From an uncultured Saprospiraceae bacterium (GTDB lineage Bacteria > Bacteroidota > Bacteroidia > Chitinophagales > Saprospiraceae): a stretch of DNA of 40,707 bases. This document shows positions 33,742 to 40,707 of the stretch, piece after piece. The notes under the pieces were generated by a model, which was not told the origin of the DNA, did no database searches, and was given only the letters and a program-made list of their open reading frames with translations. A program made the translations under genes and the position numbers. Location of the stretch: assembly GCA_937872405.1 (NCBI GenBank), contig CALMSP010000089.1:1-40707 (forward strand), given 5' to 3'. Each line of letters starts with the position of its first letter. Within the stretch, counting starts at the first letter, position 1.

Positions 33742-35126
33742 GGTGTTATGATATCGTCTTTATCTTCTACACGGATTACAAACAGGGCGGCAAACAACAA
33801 GGCTACACCGGCTGAAAACAAAGCCCAGATCGCTTGATTACCATACAAATAAGCCACAATAGGGCCGCCAATAATGCCATTGACAATTTGCGGGAAAGTG
33901 ATAAAAAAGTTAAAAATACCCATATAGACGCCCATTTTATGGGCCGGAATAGCGCCAGCTAAAATGGCATATGGCATAGCTAAGATGCTGGCCCAAGCAA
34001 TGCCCACGCCGATCATAGAGAGATTGAGCAGCCATTTCATCTCTGGGCTGGTGATCAGCAGTACCGACATGAGGCCTAAACCACCGATAATCAGGCAAAT
34101 AGCATGTGTACGTTTGCGACCTATTCTACCAGCAATCACGGGTAGCATTAAAGCAAAAATAGCTGAAACCAAATTGTAAACGCCAAAAATAACGCCAACA
34201 TAATTAGCTGCTTCGTTAAAGGCTGCGGAACTACGATCGTTCGGTGCCAAGCCCCACACATGCTGTGCCAGCGCCGGTGTAGTGAATACCCACATCGAAA
34301 ATAGTGCAAACCACGAAAAAAACTGCACAAAGCCCAGTTGCCGCATAGTTTTGGGCATCTTAGAAAAGTCGGTAAAAATATCGAGTAAACCTTTCGATTC
34401 TACTATTTCTACTTCTCCGGTGTAGCGCGCCTGCTCTTCTGGTGAGTACTCGCGGGTACGAATGACCGTCCAGACGATGCTGCCCACGAGTATGATTGCT
34501 CCAATAAAAAAAGACAAAATTACATTGTACGGCACGATGCCTTCTTCGGCGGTGGCAGCCACGCCAAACCAATTAGCCAATACATACGGCAGCCACGAAC
34601 CCAGTACGGCGCCTACCCCGATAAGCAATGTCTGTGCGGAGAAGCCCAGCGTGCGCTGGTCTGTGGGTAGCTTGTCGGCTACAAGTGCCCGAAAAGGCTC
34701 CATGGCAATGTTGAACGAAGCGTCCATGACCATCAACATACCAGCGCCTACCCAAAGTGCAGGCAGGTAAGCTGCGAAAGCGGATGCATTGGGCATGAGT
34801 ATCAAACCAATAGCTGCCATGACAGCGCCCGCTAAAAAATAAGGGCGACGACGGCCCAAGCGGCGGTTCCAGGTACGATCACTATAATGCCCAATAATGG
34901 GTTGTACAATCATACCAGTGACAGGCGCCACCAGCCAAAACCAGGACAACTCTTCAACATTCGCACCAAAATTTTGTAAAATACGGCTGGCATTGGCATT
35001 TTGTAATGCAAAACCCATCTGGATACCCAGAAATCCGAAACTCATATTCAAAATATCGGCAAAACTCAGGCGGGGTTTGTCCATTGGCTCCAATGCCGCC
35101 GTTTGGGCTTGATGCTGTTTATCCAT
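33738..35126 (-). CDS. MFS transporter, sugar type (SLC45/GPH-like)
   Basis: 462 aa from the ATG at 35126 (MDKQHQAQTAALEPM); a further 30 codons upstream are open but not needed. Twelve hydrophobic segments. The first two loops carry FGFLGIQMGFALQNANASRILQNFG and QPIIGHYSDRTWNRRLGRRRPYFL, the RxGRRRP motif of sucrose/maltose-type MFS carriers (SLC45-like and Bacteroidota maltose transporters). A large cytoplasmic loop is in the middle (TREYSPEEQARYTGEVEIVESK). It probably imports a disaccharide or related sugar across the inner membrane. It is coupled to an NTF2-like gene and divergent from SusC (241 bp), which supports a common uptake route. Confidence 0.88.
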   Translation of the reverse strand: MDKQHQAQTAALEPMDKPRLSFADILNMSFGFLGIQMGFALQNANASRILQNFGANVEELSWFWLVAPVTGMIVQPIIGHYSDRTWNRRLGRRRPYFLAGAVMAAIGLILMPNASAFAAYLPALWVGAGMLMVMDASFNIAMEPFRALVADKLPTDQRTLGFSAQTLLIGVGAVLGSWLPYVLANWFGVAATAEEGIVPYNVILSFFIGAIILVGSIVWTVIRTREYSPEEQARYTGEVEIVESKGLLDIFTDFSKMPKTMRQLGFVQFFSWFALFSMWVFTTPALAQHVWGLAPNDRSSAAFNEAANYVGVIFGVYNLVSAIFALMLPVIAGRIGRKRTHAICLIIGGLGLMSVLLITSPEMKWLLNLSMIGVGIAWASILAMPYAILAGAIPAHKMGVYMGIFNFFITFPQIVNGIIGGPIVAYLYGNQAIWALFSAGVALLFAALFVIRVEDKDDIITP

Positions 35127-35367
35127 ACTTTCCGTTTTTTGCGCAAGTGATTTTATGGGCACTTGTTGAGGCAAATATGCATAATTCGATTGACAATAAA
35201 GAGAACAAAAACGCACAAATAGAATTAGGTGTAAAATTTATACCCGAGAAAAGAAGCGTTGACCCTATTATAAACGTTTTACAATCATGTTACAAATTAA
35301 ACACGAACATTTGTTCGGATTCGGTGTTATTTTGAGCAATTATTCAATCACAAAATTGAAATTGGTT

Positions 35368-38300
35368 ATGAAAAGACTTTTATTTGTTTTGCTGCTGATA
35401 GTAGCAAGCTCGCTGAGCGTGCTGGCGCAACGCACCATCAGCGGGAAGGTTACCGATGCTAACAATGAACCTTTGATTGGTGCAACTATTGTGGCAGAAG
35501 GTACTTCCGCAGGTACCGCTACGGATGTAGATGGTAGCTTTACATTGAACATCCCAGACGGCGTGACCTCATTGCTGGTCAGCTACACTGGCTTCTCCGC
35601 AAAACGAGTACCACTTTCAACCTCTAATGCTTATAACATTACGTTGGAATCAGATGTGACTGTACTGCAAGATGTTGTGGTCATTGGCTACGGTACCGCT
35701 TCGCGCAAAGAGCTAACAGGCTCTGTATCAAAGATTTCGGGTGAAACAATCGGTCGTCTGCCAGTAACCGGCGTGGATCAAGCGCTGCAAGGGCAGGCGG
35801 CAGGTGTGCAGGTAACGACTGCTTCCGGTACGCCAGGTTCATCGGTGGCTATTCGTGTAAGAGGGCCTTCCTCGATTACGGGTAGCAACGAACCCTTGTA
35901 CGTAGTAGATGGTATTCCAATCAATACCGGTAGCTATTCGCAGCTTGGCTTTGGTAATCAGGTGACCAATGCATTGGCTGATCTTAACCCTGCCGATATT
36001 GAGTCTATCGAAATTTTGAAAGATGCGGCTTCTGCTTCTATTTATGGTTCGCGTGCCGCCAATGGTGTAGTACTCATCACCACCAAGCGTGGTCGGCAGC
36101 AAAAAACGCAAATCAATCTTAACACATACTACGGTGGGCAACAAGCATGGCGTACAATAGAGCCAACTACAGGCCCAGAGTATGTAGCATTGATGCAAGA
36201 AATGGTGCGCAATCGCTTTGGCGCTACGGCTGTACCAAGTGGCCCGAGCACCCGTTTGAGTGGCTTAGATAATGATCCTGCTTCTTATCCGAGCACCAAC
36301 TGGCAGGATGAAATCTTCCGCACTGGTGCACAATCACAAACAGACCTTGCAATTAGTGGCGGCAACGAGCGCACAAAATTCTATCTGTCAGGCTCTTATT
36401 TTCTTCAAGATGGCACAATTAAAGGCTCGTCGTTCAATCGCTACAATTTCCGATTCAACCTTGACAACATTGTTAACGATAAGTTTAAAGTGGGTATGAC
36501 GAACTTCTTCTCGCGCTCGCTTAGCACACGTATCAACAATGATAACAACATTTTCGGGGTATTAAGTGCGGCACTCCTTATGGGGTCGCACATTCCAACA
36601 TTCAATCCTGATGGCACCTACGGACGCGATCCTAACGCTTCGGTTGAAAGCCCTATTGCGGCCTACCGCGAACCAACCAATGATGCCTTCAACAATCGCT
36701 TAAACTCCTCTTTCTTTGGTGAATATACGCTGCTGCCGGGCTTGAACTTCCGAGTTCAGGTGGGTGTAGATTATCTGGGCTTCCGCGAATTCCGCTTTAA
36801 CCCAACCACCACCAACGCTGGCGCTGGTACAGGCGGTACGGGTATTGAGGCACTGAATGAGGAATTAAACTTAGTGAATGAAAACTATTTCACGTATCGT
36901 AATACATTCGGCAAGTTTGGCTTTGACGCCTTGTTGGGGGCTTCTTACCAGAATAGTAATCGGAAGAGTTTCTTCGCACAGGGCGAAAACTTCCCAGGTA
37001 ATACCATTCGAACGCTGAATGCTTCTTCGATCAAGCGTGACATTAGTTCCACTGAGACGGAGTGGGGTTTGAATAGCTATTTTAGCCGTTTGAATTTTAA
37101 CTGGGATCGCAAGTATTTTATATCTTTTAGCGGTCGTTATGATGGCTCTTCACGCTTTGGTGCTAACAATCGTTGGTCTTTCTTCCCTTCTGTATCGGGT
37201 GCATGGCGTATCTCGGAGGAAGGCTTCCTGCGTGACAATACTTTTATCTCTGATCTGAAAATAAAAGCCAGCTGGGGCGTGCGGGGCAATCAGGAAATCG
37301 GTAACTTTAGTTCCCGTGCTTTGATCAGCCCGGGTGCCAATTATTTGCAGCGTGCCGGTCTGGCGCCTACGCAGCTTGGTAATCCCGACCTCACTTGGGA
37401 AGAACGCGAAGATATTGACCTTGGCTTAGAGATTGGCTTATTGAGAGATCGCTTGGTACTATCTGTAGAGGCATATCAAGGCAAAACACGCGAATTGCTA
37501 CTCAACCGCCCTCTGGTGGGCTCTTCTGGCTTCACGGGTATTACAGAGAACATTGGTGCGATGCTCAACCGCGGTATTGATATTGGCTTGACGACAACCA
37601 ATGTTAGCAATAATAAAATTCAGTGGACAACCAACCTGAACGTGTCTTTCTTTGAAAACGAAATCACAGCATTAGCAGGCACACCTTTCGCTTCAGGTTT
37701 CGCCAGCTGGGTAGCGGAGGGCGAAGCCATAAGCAGCTTCCGAGGCTTCCGCGTAGAGCGCATTTTCCAAACACAAGCAGAAATTGATGCGTTGAATGCT
37801 ACGGCCCGCGAAAGAACGGGTAACCCTAATGCCATTTATCAGTCCACACTGACTCGCCCTGGCGACATTATGTTCCGCGATTTGAATGGCGATGGTCTAA
37901 TTACTACTGCCGACCAAGAGATACTCGGCAACGCCAACCCGCGCTTTTATGGCGGTGTAACCAATAACATTAGTGCTTTTGGTTTTGACCTATCGTTCTT
38001 CTTCCAATTTACAATCGGTAACATGATCTACAACAACACGCGCGCTTTCTCCGAAGGCATGAATGGTGTTTTTGGGCAGGCTGGTACGGTTAGAAATCGG
38101 TGGACGCCGGAAAATCCAACTACCGATACGCGCTACCCACGAGCAGTATTTGGTGACCCGAACAATAACCGCCGCACCTCCGATCGTTTCTTAGAGGATG
38201 GTTCTTTTGTTCGTTTGAAAAACCTGACGCTGGGCTATACCATTCCGAAAAATGTAGCCAGCAAAGCTGGGTTGACGAATGCGCGTATTTATGTGAGTGG

Positions 38301-38454
38301 GCAAAACCTGTTGACGTTTACCAACTACACTGGCTTTGATCCTGAGGTAAATACCTTTACTTCCGGTCAGTTGGGCAACTTGGCACAAGGCACGGATTTC
38401 TTGACTTTCCCGCAGCCACGGGTGTTGTTGGTTGGCTTGAACCTCGGTTTCTAA
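35368..38454 (+). CDS. susC: SusC/RagA family TonB-linked outer-membrane protein
   Basis: 1028 aa from the ATG at 35368, where a clean signal peptide begins (MKRLLFVLLLIVASSLSVLA); 27 upstream codons are open but unlikely. Next come a carboxypeptidase-regulatory-like domain (GKVTDANNEPLIGATIV, about 22-100), the SusC plug with VVVIGYGTASRKELTGSVSK and EPLYVVDGIPIN, and the signature DIESIEILKDAASASIYGSRAANGV. A barrel of about 800 residues follows, closing with PRVLLVGLNLGF. With SusD (31 bp downstream) it forms a nutrient importer for glycans or other oligomers. Substrate unknown: no hydrolase or regulator gene accompanies it in the window. Confidence 0.95.
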   Translation: MKRLLFVLLLIVASSLSVLAQRTISGKVTDANNEPLIGATIVAEGTSAGTATDVDGSFTLNIPDGVTSLLVSYTGFSAKRVPLSTSNAYNITLESDVTVLQDVVVIGYGTASRKELTGSVSKISGETIGRLPVTGVDQALQGQAAGVQVTTASGTPGSSVAIRVRGPSSITGSNEPLYVVDGIPINTGSYSQLGFGNQVTNALADLNPADIESIEILKDAASASIYGSRAANGVVLITTKRGRQQKTQINLNTYYGGQQAWRTIEPTTGPEYVALMQEMVRNRFGATAVPSGPSTRLSGLDNDPASYPSTNWQDEIFRTGAQSQTDLAISGGNERTKFYLSGSYFLQDGTIKGSSFNRYNFRFNLDNIVNDKFKVGMTNFFSRSLSTRINNDNNIFGVLSAALLMGSHIPTFNPDGTYGRDPNASVESPIAAYREPTNDAFNNRLNSSFFGEYTLLPGLNFRVQVGVDYLGFREFRFNPTTTNAGAGTGGTGIEALNEELNLVNENYFTYRNTFGKFGFDALLGASYQNSNRKSFFAQGENFPGNTIRTLNASSIKRDISSTETEWGLNSYFSRLNFNWDRKYFISFSGRYDGSSRFGANNRWSFFPSVSGAWRISEEGFLRDNTFISDLKIKASWGVRGNQEIGNFSSRALISPGANYLQRAGLAPTQLGNPDLTWEEREDIDLGLEIGLLRDRLVLSVEAYQGKTRELLLNRPLVGSSGFTGITENIGAMLNRGIDIGLTTTNVSNNKIQWTTNLNVSFFENEITALAGTPFASGFASWVAEGEAISSFRGFRVERIFQTQAEIDALNATARERTGNPNAIYQSTLTRPGDIMFRDLNGDGLITTADQEILGNANPRFYGGVTNNISAFGFDLSFFFQFTIGNMIYNNTRAFSEGMNGVFGQAGTVRNRWTPENPTTDTRYPRAVFGDPNNNRRTSDRFLEDGSFVRLKNLTLGYTIPKNVASKAGLTNARIYVSGQNLLTFTNYTGFDPEVNTFTSGQLGNLAQGTDFLTFPQPRVLLVGLNLGF

Positions 38455-38484
38455 ACTTTTTATTCAACTTTAATTCAGTGAATT

Positions 38485-39843
38485 ATGAAAAATAACTTGC
38501 TTAAAATACTTGCGCTGATTGTAGTGGTACAATTCTTCCCAGCTTGCGAAAGCAACCTGGAAATTGAACCTTTCACGGCGCTTGATGCCGCAGTAGGGTT
38601 CAAAACCAAGCAGGATGTAGAAGCAGCATTGCTTGGTTCCTACAATGCTCTGCAAAGTGCTAATTATTACGGGCTACGTTCTTGGGCCTTAGGTGATCTT
38701 TACTCCGGTACGCTCATCCATACGGGTACCTTCCCAAGTTGGGCGCAATTTGCGAACCGCAACCTGCTGGCTAACAATGCGGAAATTACCAATATGTGGA
38801 ATACAATATACGTTGGTGTCAACCGTGCAAACAACGTAATTGCTTCAGCGCCAGGGGTTAATGATCCAAGCTTCAACGTGAACAACGCTCTGGCTGAAGC
38901 TAGAATGTTGCGCTCCTTGCACTATTTTACATTATTAACTTTATATGGTGGTTCGCCCAATGGGTTTAATCAAGGCGGGGTGGGCGTGCCCATCTTCACC
39001 ACACCTACGCTTACTGCTGGCGATGCTGCGGCCAAGCCGCGCGCTACTGAAGCGGAAGTATGGCAAATTATTATGGATGACGTGAACTTTGCTGTTCAAA
39101 ATGCAAGTGTCAATAACGGCATTGGTCGGGTGAATAAGAATGTGGCGAATGCTCTCAAGGCACGCTTCCACTTGGTACGTGGCGAATGGGCACAAGCAGA
39201 AGCTACCGCTTCGGAAGTGATTGCCCAAACACGCTATTCACTTTTACCAGGCCCAGATTTTGCCAATATTTTCCTGACTAAAAATACTTCAGAAACGATT
39301 TGGGAGTTGCAGTTCGATGCAAACAACACCAATTCGATCGCTTTCTTTTACTATCCAGTGGCACAAGGTGGCCGCAATGAAATAACATCATCAACGGCAT
39401 TGCGTGACTTGCATGAACCAGGTGACCTGCGCCTACGGGTAAATGTGACAACGGGAACTCCCGCAAATAAAACGCTCAAATACACCAGAGTAGCTGGCGA
39501 AGATAATGTACAGATCGTTCGCTTGGCAGAGATGTACCTCATCCGCGCCGAAGCTGCTGCCCGCCTGGGCAAAGGAGAAGCAGCACTAGCGGATCTGAAC
39601 GTGATTCGCAAACGCGCCGGATTGCCAGAACTGACCACTACCGACAGCAACGAACTGGTGGATGCTATTCTCAGAGAGCGCGTCATCGAATTTGCGCACG
39701 AAGGGCTCCGCTGGCTGGATATCCGCAGAACAGGACGTTTAACTTCCGTTGGTATTACCCAGGAATTCCGGGCACTATGGCCGATTCCTGAGCGCGAAGT
39801 GGATACTTCTGCCGGTACTATTGCACAAAATAACGGATATTAA
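38485..39843 (+). CDS. susD: SusD/RagB family nutrient-binding outer-membrane lipoprotein
   Basis: 452 aa. Lipoprotein signal with lipobox FFPAC (Cys21), then SNLEIEPF. SusD features are LGSYNALQSANYYGLR, the NMWNTIYVGVNRANNVI helix, EARMLRSLHYFTLLTLYGGS (the RAxxYFxLxxxYG motif), KARFHLVRGEWAQAEATASEVI, ETIWELQFD and the C-terminal RLAEMYLIRAEAAARLG with IRKRAGL and FAHEGLRWLDIRR. It forms the lid over the SusC barrel. It ends in a strong terminator. Confidence 0.95.
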   Translation: MKNNLLKILALIVVVQFFPACESNLEIEPFTALDAAVGFKTKQDVEAALLGSYNALQSANYYGLRSWALGDLYSGTLIHTGTFPSWAQFANRNLLANNAEITNMWNTIYVGVNRANNVIASAPGVNDPSFNVNNALAEARMLRSLHYFTLLTLYGGSPNGFNQGGVGVPIFTTPTLTAGDAAAKPRATEAEVWQIIMDDVNFAVQNASVNNGIGRVNKNVANALKARFHLVRGEWAQAEATASEVIAQTRYSLLPGPDFANIFLTKNTSETIWELQFDANNTNSIAFFYYPVAQGGRNEITSSTALRDLHEPGDLRLRVNVTTGTPANKTLKYTRVAGEDNVQIVRLAEMYLIRAEAAARLGKGEAALADLNVIRKRAGLPELTTTDSNELVDAILRERVIEFAHEGLRWLDIRRTGRLTSVGITQEFRALWPIPEREVDTSAGTIAQNNGY

Positions 39844-39870
39844 TTTTCAGTAATTAATTAGAAAAGGACA

Positions 39871-39911
39871 ACGGCGTTCTGCTCTAATTGCTGAGCAGAA
39901 CGCCGTTTTTG
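39871..39911 (+). terminator. Rho-independent terminator after susD
   Basis: Perfect 14-bp stem (39871-39884 with 39893-39906), 8-nt loop, then TTTTG. It begins 28 bp after the susD stop. Confidence 0.92.
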
Positions 39912-40159
39912 TTTGGGTAGTGTTAACAATTGAGTGATTTTCGTATTCAAAGCGTTGGTTTTCAAAAAATTAACTGAAATTTATCACTCGTAAATTAACA
40001 CTACCTTTGTTTGTTATACCTACATGAATTAAAAATTCATGCCGCTTTCAACAAAAAGAGGCGTATTTCGAATTGGTTAACTCACTGATTTTAAGACTTT
40101 TATATATCGTGCCCGACGCCTAAAATCTATCGTCTATTATCTAAAATCTTGAACTGGCA
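39912..40159. other. Intergenic region between susD and the cupin gene
   Basis: No gene seen. It has an 8-3-8 palindrome (CATGAATT/AATTCATG, 40023-40041) and a 9-bp direct repeat CTAAAATCT at 40120 and 40141, neither of clear meaning. With the terminator it fills the 316 bp between the convergent genes. Confidence 0.5.
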
Positions 40160-40495
40160 TTAGCGATAGTCTTCTCGAGTTGGGCAAAAAACATCAATCA
40201 CATAACAATCTGTGCGTGCCCGCCCGGAATGCGGTATATGCGATGGGATAAGTGCGGAGTCGCCTGCCTTGCACACGCGCGTTTCGCCGTTGATGGTCAT
40301 TTCCAGTTCTCCAGAGATAACATTCGTCACTTGTTCGTGCACATGATGGTGCTCCGGCAATACACTGCCTGCAAGAATACGAAAATGTGCGACTGTAAGG
40401 CCATTCGTATGAATCATTTTACCAAAGAAACCGGATATGATTTCCTTTTCAGGAATGTCAGCTATTGAAAGAAAAGAATGCATAATTGTTTGCAT
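40160..40495 (-). CDS. Cupin domain protein
   Basis: 111 aa, a single small beta-barrel. The first metal motif is PEHHHVHEQVTNVISGELEM (His residues and Glu as ligands), and the second is SALIPSHIPHSGRA (last His). This is the usual G(X)5HXH(X)3,4E and G(X)5PXG(X)2H(X)3N plan with small changes. No DNA-binding domain, so it is an enzyme or small-molecule binding protein of unknown substrate, cytoplasmic. An alternative start four codons in (MHSFL) is possible. Confidence 0.88.
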   Translation of the reverse strand: MQTIMHSFLSIADIPEKEIISGFFGKMIHTNGLTVAHFRILAGSVLPEHHHVHEQVTNVISGELEMTINGETRVCKAGDSALIPSHIPHSGRARTDCYVIDVFCPTREDYR

Positions 40496-40621
40496 TTTTT
40501 AAAATATTGTAATGATTTGTATAATAAAACGACATGAACGCTTCATATCAGCAATAGGGTTTATCCCGATAATGTCTATTCTTTGTAGCAAAACACACCA
40601 GCGTGTGTCGCACCGAAATGA

Positions 40622-40707
40622 TTAAAATGCACGCAACAGCATCACGGCATTTTCCATCATGCGGGTAGGGCCGCGCCAGAACATGCGATACTGCGTATTG
40701 TCGAGCA
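40622..40707 (-). CDS. C-terminal end of a gene cut by the window edge
   Basis: The last 27 or so codons of a minus-strand frame, ending in LDNTQYRMFWRGPTRMMENA, then VMLLRAF and TAA at 40624-40622. GC-rich like the housekeeping genes. Too short to assign to a family; whether it is a real gene is inferred from its codon use and the open frame to the edge. Confidence 0.5.
   Translation of the reverse strand, partial: LDNTQYRMFWRGPTRMMENAVMLLRAF

Noticed and set aside
40023..40041. CATGAATT/AATTCATG palindrome as a terminator for the cupin gene
   Set aside because: No GC-rich stem and no T run; likely chance in AT-rich sequence.
1..40707. CRISPR arrays, rRNA, prophage or insertion sequences
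   Set aside because: No regularly spaced repeats, rRNA-like stretches, phage structural genes, or transposase genes with inverted ends were seen on reading both strands.

Overview
The window looks like chromosomal DNA of a free-living member of the Bacteroidota, probably near the Saprospiria/Lewinella-type lineages. The evidence is a gliding-type ABC transporter set (gldA, gldF, gldG), a SusC/SusD pair, an OMP_b-brl_3 TonB-dependent receptor, NVEALA-like secreted peptides next to six-bladed propeller lipoproteins, GSCFA, DUF2452 and DUF6132 proteins, and promoters that fit the Bacteroidota TTTG-N19-TAnnTTTG pattern. No rRNA, tRNA, CRISPR array or intact insertion sequence was recognised. The lineage below phylum is inference.

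Layout. (1) 1-2.8 kb, minus strand: two tandem modules, each a small cysteine-rich secreted peptide gene followed by a six-bladed beta-propeller lipoprotein gene. Each module has a nearly identical 130-140 bp promoter/leader. Between them lies a broken membrane-fusion-protein gene joined to a 25-bp scrap of an RND pump gene. The left copy has lost its ATG (now ATA) and a promoter base. (2) 2.85-12.6 kb: a full-length RND pump without visible partners, then housekeeping genes: an RluE-type pseudouridine synthase, YchF, an AcpH-like phosphodiesterase, an ArsC/Spx-family protein, a nucleoside phosphorylase, NhaA, an AraC-MGMT DNA-repair fusion and a DUF6132 membrane protein with an FNR-like box. 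(3) 12.7-16.9 kb: gldA, an unknown secreted protein, gldF and gldG, all on the minus strand. (4) 17.5-25.1 kb: an antirepressor-domain protein, a coiled-coil membrane protein, DUF2452, GSCFA, a large TonB-dependent receptor and a secreted unknown. (5) 25.3-31.2 kb: a divergent locus with a CHASE2-type sensor protein (translationally coupled to a 42-codon ORF) on one side and an unknown 130-aa protein plus an exported TPR-CHAT protease on the other. (6) 31.3-40.7 kb: a bestrophin-type channel, an outer-membrane barrel, an MFS sugar-type transporter coupled to an NTF2-like protein, SusC/SusD, a cupin and the end of one more gene.

The best candidates for an undescribed system are the CHAT/CHASE2 locus (both main proteins predicted to face the periplasm, with two unknown small partners) and the peptide/propeller modules with their conserved leader. 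The SusC/SusD, MFS and barrel genes may form a sugar or oligomer uptake region, but no glycoside hydrolase is visible in the window, so the substrate is unknown.
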